Positions 44,051-53,992 of a stretch of DNA of 64,000 nucleotides are shown here, piece after piece. Within the stretch, counting starts at the first letter, position 1. Every line of letters begins with the position of its first letter. The notes under the pieces are model-generated. The model searched no databases and was not told where the DNA came from. It saw only the letters and a list, made by a program, of their open reading frames with translations. Position numbers and translations under genes: made by a program. This stretch comes from Sediminibacterium sp. (lineage in GTDB: Bacteria; Bacteroidota; Bacteroidia; Chitinophagales; Chitinophagaceae), in the NCBI GenBank assembly GCA_017983845.1, contig JAGOAO010000002.1, positions 1 to 64,000 of the forward strand, read 5' to 3'.

Positions 44051-44109
44051 AAATGAATTTTTCTGGTGTTAAATTAATGAAGACCTTTGTATCCACAAAA
44101 TAAACTACT

Positions 44110-44598
44110 ATGGCTTGGATTGGTTTGAAACATTGGATGCTTTGGATAATGACTTCTTTTCACCCTTTTTATATTTCTGTGATTGAAATAGAACATAATA
44201 CAAAAGAGGCTACAATCGAAATAAGTACGCGCACTTATACAGATGACTTAGAGAAGATGATTCAAAAAGAATTCAATGTGAAATTAGACCTCAGTAACTC
44301 TAATCAAAAAGAACAAGCCAATAAATTGATCAACCAATACATGCAAAAGAAATTGGCCTTGAGCACGAATGGCGTTAAATATAAGATGGACTATGTAGGT
44401 TATGAAATCCAGAAAGAAAGTACTTGGAGCTATTTTGAAATCAAAGAAGTCAAGCAGTTAAAGCAATTAAACGTTTTTTGTGAAATCTTATTTGGCATTG
44501 ATCCAAATCAAATCAATATTTTTCATGTAACATCAGGAGGGCAAAGAAAAAGTTTCGAATTGGCTTCGCCTAAAAATGCTACACAGTTTAATTTTTAA
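44110..44598 (+). CDS. DUF6702-like protein
   Basis: A 162-residue protein with a short hydrophobic start (LKHWMLWIM) and then HPFYISVIEIEHNTKEATIE and STRTYTDDLEKMI. The pattern HPFYVS-I-hydrophobic-N-E-I is the hallmark of DUF6702 proteins, which often neighbour M1 peptidase and HupE genes in Bacteroidota. It is divergent from HupE with 59 bp between. Function is unknown; a metal or peptide partner of the neighbours is possible. Confidence 0.7.
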   Translation: MAWIGLKHWMLWIMTSFHPFYISVIEIEHNTKEATIEISTRTYTDDLEKMIQKEFNVKLDLSNSNQKEQANKLINQYMQKKLALSTNGVKYKMDYVGYEIQKESTWSYFEIKEVKQLKQLNVFCEILFGIDPNQINIFHVTSGGQRKSFELASPKNATQFNF

Positions 44599-44602
44599 CA
44601 GC

Positions 44603-46264
44603 CTACTTTTTTAGCTCCATTAACATATAAGGCGTCAATTCCCCCACTCTAGTAGCTGGATTTAAAAATTGCAAAGTCAACAAAGTTACATGGAATCGAT
44701 TTCCATAATACAGGATCTTGGAATTCGGGAAATCAACCAATACTTGCTTTGCCGGCAACGCTTCCACCACTATCCACTGACCTTCTTTTAACAAACTTCT
44801 ATCTTTGATTACTGGAAAAATATGCTGTCCATAAAAATGAAAGGCATTGCTATTGGGCATTTTATACAAAGCTGCTTTTTGGATATCCCAATTTTTTGCT
44901 TTCGCTTCTTTTGCCAATTCATTGCCCCACTGAAATTGTAATAAATGAGGATAGAAAAAACTGTTCATGATTAAGTTGAGTCCTATCATTAATACAAGAC
45001 TCATAGTAATCCATTTTTGGATGAGCCCCTTTTTACTAAATAGCAGCTTAAGCATTAGGATGTATGTACCAAATTGAATGCATATGCCCCACCAGCCCAT
45101 CTTCCCAAAAGGAATATGGATGATCAATCCCATCGCAATCAATAAGATCAGAAAAATAAATAAATGGAACCCATAAAACCATTTAACCCCTTTACTCAAA
45201 CGGTCAGATTGATCTAGTAATGGTGCCATATGCGCAGCCACTAAGATAGCAGCCAATGGGAAGACTACAAAAATATAATGTGGTAACTGAGCTTGGCTTC
45301 TTGATAAAACTAAATAAGTTAAAAAGAATCCAAAAAAACTAATTCGTTCAACAGACACTTTGAATAAACCCTCTTTGACAATAGTGCCTATTTTAGCTAC
45401 AAATGCCCAAAGAAAAATAAAGATCCAAGGCAAGAAACTCCAAAGCATATTCTCCAATAAGAAAGTTGGATAACTCATTTCATGATAATAATTCTCCCCG
45501 GTGTACCTTCCAAAACTTTGGGTCCAATAGTAAAACTTCAATCCCGATTCAATAGGTATATTGTTGATTAATTTGCCGGGATGTAAATCATACTGTTGGT
45601 ATAAGCCCCAACTCATAGGCAATAATAAAACCCCAATGATAAGGAGACCTACTATATAAATAGGCTTGAAAAAATAAACCCATTTTTTCTCAAAAAACCA
45701 TTGCGGTGCAAAAGCCAAAACAGGTACCACCAACGCAATCGGCCCCTTGGTCATCATCCCTCCTGCTATCGCTACCATGGCCCAAACAAAATCAGCCCAA
45801 TGATCGGAATCCTCCCATTTTGCAATCAACCAAATACTTAATGCCACCCATCCCATTAACATGGTATCGGTTCTTACATCGTGTGCGATTAAGAAAAAAG
45901 CTTGACAGCTAGCTAGCATCAACACCGCTAAATAAGCGACGGTTTGATTGTATTTTAATTTTGCAAATTGAAAAGTTGCAAACAATGCAAGGCCTAGAAA
46001 AATAAGGGAAGGTAAACGATAAGCCCAATCATAAATGCCAAAAATTTTCATCGACAAAGCCGATAACCAAAACAACATGGGCGGTTTATCTAAATAATCT
46101 TTTCCAAGATCAAAGATTTGAAGGAAGCTATTTCGCTCCAACATTTCTCTACTAATAGATGCATACTGTGCTGCATCGATATCCATTAATGGGATTGCAA
46201 AAGCACCAATGACTTGTACGCCTATGATTGCAGATAGTAATAACCAGAAAGTATTTTTATTCAT
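44603..46264 (-). CDS. Glycosyltransferase family 39 membrane protein (ArnT/PMT-like)
   Basis: A 553-residue integral membrane GT-C transferase with about 12 helices. The first loop DIDAAQYASISREMLERNS holds the acidic catalytic motif and is followed by FDLGKDYLDKPPMLFWLSAL, as in ArnT-type enzymes. These transfer a sugar from a polyprenyl phosphate to lipid A or protein. A PAP2 phosphatase gene sits 6 bp upstream in the same transcript; lipid A or undecaprenyl lipid use is plausible. Confidence 0.9.
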   Translation of the reverse strand: MNKNTFWLLLSAIIGVQVIGAFAIPLMDIDAAQYASISREMLERNSFLQIFDLGKDYLDKPPMLFWLSALSMKIFGIYDWAYRLPSLIFLGLALFATFQFAKLKYNQTVAYLAVLMLASCQAFFLIAHDVRTDTMLMGWVALSIWLIAKWEDSDHWADFVWAMVAIAGGMMTKGPIALVVPVLAFAPQWFFEKKWVYFFKPIYIVGLLIIGVLLLPMSWGLYQQYDLHPGKLINNIPIESGLKFYYWTQSFGRYTGENYYHEMSYPTFLLENMLWSFLPWIFIFLWAFVAKIGTIVKEGLFKVSVERISFFGFFLTYLVLSRSQAQLPHYIFVVFPLAAILVAAHMAPLLDQSDRLSKGVKWFYGFHLFIFLILLIAMGLIIHIPFGKMGWWGICIQFGTYILMLKLLFSKKGLIQKWITMSLVLMIGLNLIMNSFFYPHLLQFQWGNELAKEAKAKNWDIQKAALYKMPNSNAFHFYGQHIFPVIKDRSLLKEGQWIVVEALPAKQVLVDFPNSKILYYGNRFHVTLLTLQFLNPATRVGELTPYMLMELKK

Positions 46265-46270
46265 CAGGGT

Positions 46271-46861
46271 TTATTTTTTAAATTGTATCGGCCCTGCCCA
46301 TTTCAAATAAAGCTTTGCTATAAAATAACCTGAAACCAATCCAATGATGGTTCCTCCAAGAATATCCAATGGATAATGCACCCCTACATATACTTGAGCA
46401 AAAGCAATCAAGCCTGCCCAAACAAAAAAGTATTTAGTAACTCTTTGCTTTGCAATGCCCCAGGAAATAAAAATAAACATAGCCAATCCAAAATGATTGG
46501 CAGCATGGGAGGATGTGAAACTAAATCCACCCGAACAATGGTCTAATAAAAGCCTTGTTTTGCCAAAGAGTGCAGGGTCATTACAGGGTCTTAATCGATG
46601 AAAGAGGGGCTTGAAAATACTGCTACTCACCTGATCTGTAATACCCACATTAATCAAAGCAAATAACAACCATTTCCAGGTTTTCCAACCTATCTGATAC
46701 CCCATCCATCCTAGCAAAACAACATACAAAGGAATCCAATTATTAGAATGTCTTGTCCAAGGTAGGATGGTATCCAATATTGGATGGTGCCAAACCCCAT
46801 TGATTTGATAAAACAATGCTTGGTCGATGTCCTTAATTTGTTGAAAAATACTTAGCCCCAT
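46271..46861 (-). CDS. PAP2 family phosphatase
   Basis: A 196-residue membrane phosphatase. The three active motifs are KPLFHRLRP (KX6RP form), SGGFSFTSSHAAN (PSGH-like, SSHA) and HYPLDILGG (SRX5HX3D-like, VGVHYPLD). It removes phosphate from lipid phosphates such as undecaprenyl diphosphate or lipid A. I chose the ATG at 46861 over an in-frame TTG at 46876. TATCTTTA, a near -7 box, ends about 7 nt upstream. It pairs with the GT39 gene. Confidence 0.88.
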   Translation of the reverse strand: MGLSIFQQIKDIDQALFYQINGVWHHPILDTILPWTRHSNNWIPLYVVLLGWMGYQIGWKTWKWLLFALINVGITDQVSSSIFKPLFHRLRPCNDPALFGKTRLLLDHCSGGFSFTSSHAANHFGLAMFIFISWGIAKQRVTKYFFVWAGLIAFAQVYVGVHYPLDILGGTIIGLVSGYFIAKLYLKWAGPIQFKK

Positions 46862-46896
46862 GGGGTAAAGATACAAGGAAGTGGAAAAATTTAAAG

Positions 46897-46904
46897 TAAA
46901 TTTG
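46897..46904 (+). promoter_or_regulatory. Promoter -7 box for glmM
   Basis: TAAATTTG matches TAnnTTTG and lies 27 bp before the glmM start. Confidence 0.5.
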
Positions 46905-46931
46905 CATTTCGTTTTATTTTAATATTTAGCT

Positions 46932-48314
46932 ATGTCATTAATTAAGAGCATTTCGGGTTTTAGAGGCACCATTGGAGGCCGACCTGACGACAACCTTACC
47001 CCCATCGATATTGTAAAATTTGCATCAGCTTACGGCACTTGGTTGATCAGAAAATCAGCTGGGAAGAAAAAAGTGATTGTGGGTCGTGATGGTAGAATGA
47101 GCGGCTTGATGGTAGAAGCTTTAGTGGAGCAAAGTTTATTAGCCCTGGGCATTGATGTGGTTCATTTAGGTTTAAGTACCACTCCTACAGTAGAAATGGC
47201 AGTAGTGTTTGAAGGAGCAGATGGTGGAATTATTTTAACTGCAAGTCACAATCCTAAAGAATGGAATGCCCTTAAATTATTAAATGAAAAAGGAGAATTT
47301 GTAAGTGGCGAAGAAGGTAAAACCATCCTTGCTTTAGCTGAACAAGAAGATTTTGTGTATGCACCTGTGGATGAAATGGGGGTCATCATTGGTGATGACA
47401 ATAGTTTATCAAAACATATTCAAGCAATTTTAGACCACCCATTGGTGGATATCTATGCCATTAAAAAGGCAAATTTTAAAGTCGTTGTGGATGCGATCAA
47501 TAGTTCTGGTGCATTTACAGTGCCTGCTTTATTGAAAGCAATTGGTGTGGAAGATATAGTGGTATTGAATGCGGAGATGACAGGTGATTTTGCGCACAAT
47601 CCAGAACCATTGAAAGAACACTTAACGGTACTTTGCGATACGGTTGTCAATGAAAAAACACATTTAGGTATCGCGGTAGATCCTGACGTGGACCGTTTGT
47701 GTTTTGTAAGTGAAGACGGCAATTTATTTGGCGAAGAGTATACCTTGGTGGCTGTTGCAGATTATATTTTACAATATACAAAAGGGGCCACAGTGAGTAA
47801 TTTATCCTCTACTAGAGCCTTAAGAGATGTCACTGAAAAATATGGCTGTACTTATTTTGCAAGTGCAGTTGGCGAAGTGAATGTGGTCACCAAAATGAAA
47901 GAAGAAAAAGCCGTCATTGGAGGAGAAGGCAATGGCGGAATCATTGTTCCTGATTTACATTATGGCAGAGATGCTTTAATAGGAATTGCACTGTTCTTAT
48001 CTCATCTTGCAAAAGCGGAAACTACTTGCTCCAGTTTAAGAGCGAGTTACCCTGCTTACTATATGAGTAAGAAAAAGATGGACCTGAATGCAAACCTTTC
48101 ATTGACCAGCATTTTTGAACAATTAAAGAAGGAATTTTCCGCGTATCCAATGAATGATATAGATGGACTTAAGATTGATTTCGAGCATGAATGGGTCCAT
48201 TTACGTTCTAGCAATACAGAACCCATCATGCGCATTTATACTGAAGCAAAATCACAAGATGCCGCGGACCAATTAGCCGATAAAATTATTCAGCTAATTC
48301 TTAAAATTCAGTAA
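46932..48314 (+). CDS. glmM: Phosphoglucosamine mutase-type phosphohexomutase
   Basis: A 460-residue alpha-D-phosphohexomutase. The N-terminus ISGFRGTIGGRPDDNL, the phosphoserine loop ILTASHNPKEWNALK (Ser105), the metal loop DPDVDRL and the sugar loop GEGNGG are clear; the phosphate-binding RSSNTEP ends it. GlmM makes glucosamine 1-phosphate for cell wall. The family also includes phosphomannomutases, but the SHNP context and position fit GlmM best. The cysteine desulfurase gene follows after 10 bp. Confidence 0.88.
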   Translation: MSLIKSISGFRGTIGGRPDDNLTPIDIVKFASAYGTWLIRKSAGKKKVIVGRDGRMSGLMVEALVEQSLLALGIDVVHLGLSTTPTVEMAVVFEGADGGIILTASHNPKEWNALKLLNEKGEFVSGEEGKTILALAEQEDFVYAPVDEMGVIIGDDNSLSKHIQAILDHPLVDIYAIKKANFKVVVDAINSSGAFTVPALLKAIGVEDIVVLNAEMTGDFAHNPEPLKEHLTVLCDTVVNEKTHLGIAVDPDVDRLCFVSEDGNLFGEEYTLVAVADYILQYTKGATVSNLSSTRALRDVTEKYGCTYFASAVGEVNVVTKMKEEKAVIGGEGNGGIIVPDLHYGRDALIGIALFLSHLAKAETTCSSLRASYPAYYMSKKKMDLNANLSLTSIFEQLKKEFSAYPMNDIDGLKIDFEHEWVHLRSSNTEPIMRIYTEAKSQDAADQLADKIIQLILKIQ

Positions 48315-48324
48315 ATTAGCAAAC

Positions 48325-49455
48325 ATGCAGAGAATCTATTTTGACAATGCGGCTACCACCCCGCTTGCACCTGAAGTACTTGAAGCGATGATGCCCTATT
48401 TGACAGAAAAATTTGGCAACCCTTCCTCCATTTATAGTTATGGCAGAGAGACTAGACTCGCTATTGAGCAAGCTAGAAAATCGGTAGCGAAAAACTTAGG
48501 TGCCAAGCCTGCTGAAATATTTTTTACAAGTGGCGGAACAGAGAGTAGCAATACCATTTTAAACGCAGCCATTCTAGATTTAGGATGCAAGCATATCATT
48601 AGCTCACCTATTGAGCACCATGCCACTTTACATACTGTAACACATTTGGCAAAGCAGCATCATGTACAATTAAGCTTTGTGCAAATATTGCCAACTGGAC
48701 ATATTGATATGGCCCATTTAGCCACTTTACTAGCAGACAGTTCAGAAAAGGCAATCGTTTCAATCATGCACGCCAATAACGAAATTGGAAACATGATTGA
48801 TATTGAAGCGGTGGGGCATTTGTGTCGTCAGCACAATGCTTATTTTCATAGCGACACAGTGCAAACCGTAGGGCATTTTCCATTTGAATTAAGCAAACTA
48901 CCTGTTGATTTTATTACAGGTGCTGGACATAAATTCCACGGTCCTAAAGGCGTGGGTATCTTATACATCAATGAAAATGTAAAAATCAGCCCATTGGTTC
49001 ATGGTGGTTCGCAAGAACGCAATATGCGCGCAGGGACAGAGAACTTATACGGTATAGTTGGATTCGCCAAAGCCCTTGAATTAGCGACAGATAAACACCA
49101 AGAAGATAGCAACTATATTCAATCTTTAAAACAATATATGCACGACCAATTGGTGGCAAATATACCAGGCGTGAGTTTTAATGGAGATCCATTTGGTGCT
49201 AGTTTATATACTTTATTAAGTGTGAACTTTCCAAAGAACGAAAAGACAGAAATGATTTTATTCAATCTAGACATGCATCATATTTGTGCAAGTGGCGGTA
49301 GCGCTTGTTCTAGTGGCGCGCAGCAGGGGTCTCATGTAATCAATGCATTAAACAAAGGTTCCGAGATTGTAACCATACGTTTTTCTTTCTCTAAACAAAA
49401 TACAAAAGAAGAGATAGACCAGGTTGTTGCAGCTTTACGAACGATGATGCATTAA
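48325..49455 (+). CDS. Cysteine desulfurase (NifS/IscS family)
   Basis: A 376-residue PLP enzyme giving sulfur for Fe-S clusters or thio-modification. It begins RIYFDNAATTPLAPEV; the PLP lysine is in FITGAGHKFHGPKGVGI, with the conserved His in SPIEHHA. The active-site cysteine loop is CASGGSACSSGAQQGSHV. No iscU or other Fe-S genes are adjacent; the pairing with glmM is unusual. tRNA thiolation, in line with mtaB nearby, is possible. Confidence 0.93.
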   Translation: MQRIYFDNAATTPLAPEVLEAMMPYLTEKFGNPSSIYSYGRETRLAIEQARKSVAKNLGAKPAEIFFTSGGTESSNTILNAAILDLGCKHIISSPIEHHATLHTVTHLAKQHHVQLSFVQILPTGHIDMAHLATLLADSSEKAIVSIMHANNEIGNMIDIEAVGHLCRQHNAYFHSDTVQTVGHFPFELSKLPVDFITGAGHKFHGPKGVGILYINENVKISPLVHGGSQERNMRAGTENLYGIVGFAKALELATDKHQEDSNYIQSLKQYMHDQLVANIPGVSFNGDPFGASLYTLLSVNFPKNEKTEMILFNLDMHHICASGGSACSSGAQQGSHVINALNKGSEIVTIRFSFSKQNTKEEIDQVVAALRTMMH

Positions 49456-49470
49456 AGTCTACTCCTAACT

Positions 49471-49500
49471 AAAGAGGCGCTTCAATTGAAGCGCCTCTTT
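49471..49500. terminator. Bidirectional intrinsic terminator, perfect 30-bp palindrome
   Basis: AAAGAGGCGCTTCAA repeats as its reverse complement with no spacer, then T-runs on both sides. It serves the cysteine desulfurase gene and the converging DUF2723 gene. Confidence 0.93.
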
Positions 49501-49529
49501 TTTATTGGATCCAATAAAATGAAACTCGA

Positions 49530-52500
49530 TTATGGCTGAGCCACTGGCATTCCTTTTTCTAAATTCTGTATCACATTGATCAACTGATAACAAGTTAGAA
49601 TATCCTGTATGAAAGCACCTTGTTTATTGTTGAATTCAGTTGGTTTATTCTGATATGCATTCTCTGCGTTTTGCATAAACTGCTCCTCGGACATTGGCGT
49701 ACCCAATGATTTATAATAAGCCAATTGTTGTGTTAAATCTTTTACCACAGCGGCACCTACTCTTTTTGCTAGTTCAGTATCCCCGGCAGCATAGGCAGCT
49801 TGTAAGTATAAATAAGAGAAATAGTTGTGTTGATTTCCTCTATTAGACGACATACCATACGGCAGGTTTTTTACACTTATTTCTGCATCTAATTTTCTTA
49901 AAATCTGGCGCGCACTATCCTTTTTGCCTGCTGCAACTAAAGCTTGTGCAATCTGTGCTACATTCAATCTCAAAGAATTTAAATGTCTTCTATTTTCTTC
50001 GTCAAAATACACATTGGACTTGCTCGCATTTTTGAAATCAAACTTCGTCATGATATTCTTGTAAGCAGCATCTGTATCCACCGTAGCGCCCTTTACAGGA
50101 ACCAATTCATATGCCATACCTGTTTGACGTACATATTGATCCAACCCAAGGTCCTTTAACTCCTGAGTAGAAGTGAAACAGATTGGACGTTTAAATTGTG
50201 TAGTAGAAATGATTGCATAAATAGCCAATTCATTTTTGATCATGTATTGTCTATTTGGGTTGAAATCAATCAATAATTCAGACTCGATATTATCAGTTGG
50301 TTTAGCAATGCCAGAAGCCAATGCAAATTCCTTATTAACAGGCATTTTGAATTTGTGTGTAGGGAAGATATTCACTGGACCTTCCTGCGTAGATGCTTGG
50401 TATCTGCCTGTTTGATCGCCTATCACATACCTTAACATAGAATCTAAATTATGGTAAGTCGTTTCGCCAAACTCTGGCATAGCTTGGTAATAAGCCACGT
50501 TTAATTTATTTCCAGCAACTTGTTCTTCAGTAAAAATGACATCAAACTTATCACTCTTATTCACCTTGTATCTTAACTCACGCATATACCAATCAGAACC
50601 CAATAAGCTATTCACCACCACACGTACATCTGGGCGAATGCCTTCCACTTCCTGCGCATACCACAAAGGATAAGTGTCATTGTCTCCGAAAGAAAACAAG
50701 ATTGCATTTGGAGGACAGCTTTCTAGATAAGCTCTTGCCATATCTCTTGCCAATGTCTTTTGACCACGATCATGGTCATCCCACTCTTGCTGCGCCATTA
50801 AAGTTGGCACGGCCAATAAACAACCTAATGTAGCAATGGTCGTTGCCATTTTTTTATTGATGACTTTATTCAACCAATCTGCTACTTGTAATACACCTAA
50901 TCCTATCCAAATCGCAAAAGCGTAGAATGAACCCACATAAGCATAATCACGCTCACGAGGTTGTAAAGTGACTTGGTTCAAATAAATTACAATCGCCAAA
51001 CCAGTGAAGAAAAACAATAGTCCCGTCACCACGAAATCCTTTTTGTTCTGTTGGTATTGATATAGCAATCCAATAATACCTAAAAACAATGGCAACATGA
51101 ATAGATTGTTATTTGCTTTATTGTCTTTACGAATACTGTCTGGCATTTTGGATTGTTCCCCAAAGAAAAAATTGTCTACTACAGTAATACCAGTCTTGAA
51201 ATTACCATCACGAACATTGCCAAATCCTTGCAAATCATTTTGCTTTCCTGCAAAATTCCATAGGAAATAACGTAAGTACATGAACCCAAATTGATAATTG
51301 GTAAAGTACTTGATATTGTCTCTCAAGGTTGGCACATCCCCTTCCTGTACACCGGCAAATGCACGGTAACTATCTAATTGACCACGATCATTGTCGCCAT
51401 CCCACATTCTTGGAAATAAATGGGCAGAGGGTGCTGAACCCCAATCACGCTTTAGATTTTTTCCAGAGAACTCATAGTTCGTTGGCGTCTTTACATATTG
51501 ATCGCTTCCTTCTATTGTTTCTGCTTTGTCTACAAAGTCAGGACCATATAAAATTGGCCAATCACCATATTGCTCTCTTCCTAAATAACCTACCAAGGTG
51601 ACAGGATTGTCTACATTGTACATATCTACAGAAGGGTCTGCATTAGAACGGATCATTGTGGTTAGGTAAGTTGAATAACCTACTAACACAAACACCGTAG
51701 ACCAGATTCCCAATTTTAAGAAATAGAATCCTTTTTTGTTAGCATATCGAATACCCAATACAATCAAGGCAATGACTAATACAAAGAAGAAGATGAAACC
51801 GCTATAAAAAGGCAAGCCCAAACTATTGACAAAATGAACATCAAAAGCAGCAGCCCATTTAATGGTGTATTGAATTAAAAATACTTGTACCAATCCAGTA
51901 ATCACCACCCCAATAAAGAAAGCAAATAATGCGCCTTTGAAAGAAGGTTTGTACAATCTGAAATAGTACACCATCACAATTGCAGGGATGGTCAATAAGT
52001 TTAATAAATGGACGCCTATAGAAATACCCATGATGTAGAAAATGAAAATAATCCATTTGTCTGCACCTGGCTGATCTGCCTTATGCTCCCATTTTAAGAT
52101 AGCCCAAAAAACCAATGCAGTAAAGAATGAACTCAATGCATATACTTCACCTTCTACAGCACTATACCAAAATGAATCGCTAAATGTATAAGCCAATGCG
52201 CCTACTACACCTGCCCCCATCACCAAGAAAATTTGGTTATTGGTTAAAGCAGCTCCAGATTGTGTTTCTAAAATTCGTTTTGCAAAATGGGTGATGGTCC
52301 AGAATAAAAATAAAATAGTAAATCCACTTGCAAGTGCACTCATACTATTGACTGCCAAAGCAGCTGTTTGTGGATTGTCACCAAAAAAAATGATAAACAC
52401 CCTGCCTAAAAGCACAAACATAGGTGCGCCAGGGGGATGTGGAATTTGTAATTTGTAAGCACTACTGATAAACTCTCCGCAATCCCAAAAGCTACCAGAA

Positions 52501-52583
52501 GCTTCCATCGTTAATAAGTAAACAGTGCACGCAATTAAAGTAACCGCCCAGCCTGTCAAATTGTTGATTTTTTTAAAATCCAT
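49530..52583 (-). CDS. DUF2723 family membrane glycosyltransferase-like protein
   Basis: A 1017-residue protein with 11 or so helices in residues 10-590 and a soluble C-terminal part. The DUF2723 hallmarks appear near the N-terminus: VYLLTMEASGSFWDCGEFIS, PHPPGAPMFVLLGR and VEGEVYALSSFFTA. Related proteins (TMEM260 type) are O-mannosyltransferases, and the Bacteroidota members are thought to act in O-glycosylation. The C-terminal 200 residues include TPR-like helices. A TAAGTTTG box lies 20 bp upstream. Confidence 0.9.
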   Translation of the reverse strand: MDFKKINNLTGWAVTLIACTVYLLTMEASGSFWDCGEFISSAYKLQIPHPPGAPMFVLLGRVFIIFFGDNPQTAALAVNSMSALASGFTILFLFWTITHFAKRILETQSGAALTNNQIFLVMGAGVVGALAYTFSDSFWYSAVEGEVYALSSFFTALVFWAILKWEHKADQPGADKWIIFIFYIMGISIGVHLLNLLTIPAIVMVYYFRLYKPSFKGALFAFFIGVVITGLVQVFLIQYTIKWAAAFDVHFVNSLGLPFYSGFIFFFVLVIALIVLGIRYANKKGFYFLKLGIWSTVFVLVGYSTYLTTMIRSNADPSVDMYNVDNPVTLVGYLGREQYGDWPILYGPDFVDKAETIEGSDQYVKTPTNYEFSGKNLKRDWGSAPSAHLFPRMWDGDNDRGQLDSYRAFAGVQEGDVPTLRDNIKYFTNYQFGFMYLRYFLWNFAGKQNDLQGFGNVRDGNFKTGITVVDNFFFGEQSKMPDSIRKDNKANNNLFMLPLFLGIIGLLYQYQQNKKDFVVTGLLFFFTGLAIVIYLNQVTLQPRERDYAYVGSFYAFAIWIGLGVLQVADWLNKVINKKMATTIATLGCLLAVPTLMAQQEWDDHDRGQKTLARDMARAYLESCPPNAILFSFGDNDTYPLWYAQEVEGIRPDVRVVVNSLLGSDWYMRELRYKVNKSDKFDVIFTEEQVAGNKLNVAYYQAMPEFGETTYHNLDSMLRYVIGDQTGRYQASTQEGPVNIFPTHKFKMPVNKEFALASGIAKPTDNIESELLIDFNPNRQYMIKNELAIYAIISTTQFKRPICFTSTQELKDLGLDQYVRQTGMAYELVPVKGATVDTDAAYKNIMTKFDFKNASKSNVYFDEENRRHLNSLRLNVAQIAQALVAAGKKDSARQILRKLDAEISVKNLPYGMSSNRGNQHNYFSYLYLQAAYAAGDTELAKRVGAAVVKDLTQQLAYYKSLGTPMSEEQFMQNAENAYQNKPTEFNNKQGAFIQDILTCYQLINVIQNLEKGMPVAQP

Positions 52584-52603
52584 TTTGTCCTTTTTAGTAG
52601 TTG

Positions 52604-52611
52604 CAAACTTA
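52604..52611 (-). promoter_or_regulatory. Promoter -7 box for the DUF2723 gene
   Basis: TAAGTTTG on the minus strand matches TAnnTTTG, 20 bp before the start codon. Confidence 0.5.
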
Positions 52612-52688
52612 ATCGAAACTGAGCAAAAAGGGAAATTTGAGCCAGCTTTAAGGTTATTTTAAGATTTTAAGGTTCCCCCAAGGTTTTT

Positions 52689-52696
52689 TATCTTTG
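52689..52696 (+). promoter_or_regulatory. Promoter -7 box for mtaB
   Basis: TATCTTTG, identical to the aromatic operon box, ends 6 nt before the mtaB ATG. Confidence 0.55.
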
Positions 52697-52702
52697 TGCC
52701 CC

Positions 52703-53992
52703 ATGAGTCAAAATCGATCTGTCGCATTCCATACATTAGGTTGTAAGCTGAACTTCTCAGAAACCTCTACCCTTTCTAGGCAACTAGAGCTAGAAGGCTT
52801 TGAAAAGAAGCAGTTTACAGAGCAAGCCGATGTATATGTCATCAATACATGCTCAGTAACAGAGAATGCCGATAAGGAATGTCGTCAATTGGTAAGAAGG
52901 GTTCAACGATTGGCGCCTGAGAGCTTTATTGTCATCACAGGATGTTATGCCCAGTTGAAACCACAGGAGATTGCCACCATACCAGGGGTAGATCTGGTTT
53001 TAGGTGCTGCTGAAAAATTCAACCTCGTACAACATCTTGCCAACCTTACCAAAGGTGACGAGACGAAGATATGTAGTTGTGATATAGACACTGTTTCTGG
53101 TTTTAACAGCTCTTTCTCTGTGAATGATAGAACAAGGACTTTTTTGAAAGTACAAGACGGCTGTGATTATAGTTGTTCATTTTGTACCATACCTATGGCT
53201 AGAGGCAAAAGCAGGAGCGATACTGTTGCTAATGTAGTCAAACAAGCGCAGGGCCTTGCAGAGAATGGTGTGAAAGAGATTGTTTTGACTGGAATTAATT
53301 TGGGCGATTTTGGTAAAGGCGGTGATGGCGGCAAAAAACATGAAGAAAGTTTTTTCGAATTGATCAAAGCATTGGACAACGATACTGCTATTGAACGTTA
53401 TCGCATTTCCTCTATTGAACCGAATTTATTAACGGATGAAATTATTGCCTGGGTTGCCCAAAGCAAAAAGTTCATGCCTCATTTTCATATTCCTTTACAA
53501 AGTGGATCGGATGCAGTTTTGAAATTAATGCAACGCAGGTACAATAGTCAGTTCTATAGAGAACGTATTGAATTGGTAAAAAAATTGATTCCACATGCAG
53601 CCATTGGCGTGGATGTGATTGTAGGTTCTCCTGGAGAAACTGAAGCTTATTTTCAAGAAAGTTTTGCTTTCATTCATAGCTTAGACGTTTCCTATTTGCA
53701 TGTATTCACTTATTCAGAACGTGCTGCAACAAAAGCATTGGACATTAAACCAATTGTCCCAATTTCGGTTCGAAATGAACGCAATAAAATTTTACGCAAT
53801 CTGTCCTATCAAAAATTACAATATTTCACCGAAGCACATAGAGGTGAAACAAGAAAAGTATTATTTGAATCTGTGAAAAAAACTGCAGATGGAGGAATAG
53901 AAATGTTGGAAGGTTATTCTGATAACTATATCAGAGTGAGCACCCCTTACAGAGCTGAATGGAGCAACCAAATTGTAGATTGGACTATATAA
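52703..53992 (+). CDS. mtaB: tRNA t6A37 methylthiotransferase
   Basis: A 429-residue radical-SAM MTTase. The N-terminal domain has three cluster cysteines (HTLGCKLNFSE, INTCSVTENAD, ITGCYAQLKP). The radical-SAM triad is DGCDYSCSFCTIPMARG. A TRAM-like domain ends it. The family motif pattern fits MtaB (YqeV type) adding a methylthio group to t6A37. The ATG at 52703 was chosen; an in-frame TTG at 52694 overlaps the promoter box. It overlaps the convergent NusG-like gene by 8 bp. Confidence 0.93.
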   Translation: MSQNRSVAFHTLGCKLNFSETSTLSRQLELEGFEKKQFTEQADVYVINTCSVTENADKECRQLVRRVQRLAPESFIVITGCYAQLKPQEIATIPGVDLVLGAAEKFNLVQHLANLTKGDETKICSCDIDTVSGFNSSFSVNDRTRTFLKVQDGCDYSCSFCTIPMARGKSRSDTVANVVKQAQGLAENGVKEIVLTGINLGDFGKGGDGGKKHEESFFELIKALDNDTAIERYRISSIEPNLLTDEIIAWVAQSKKFMPHFHIPLQSGSDAVLKLMQRRYNSQFYRERIELVKKLIPHAAIGVDVIVGSPGETEAYFQESFAFIHSLDVSYLHVFTYSERAATKALDIKPIVPISVRNERNKILRNLSYQKLQYFTEAHRGETRKVLFESVKKTADGGIEMLEGYSDNYIRVSTPYRAEWSNQIVDWTI

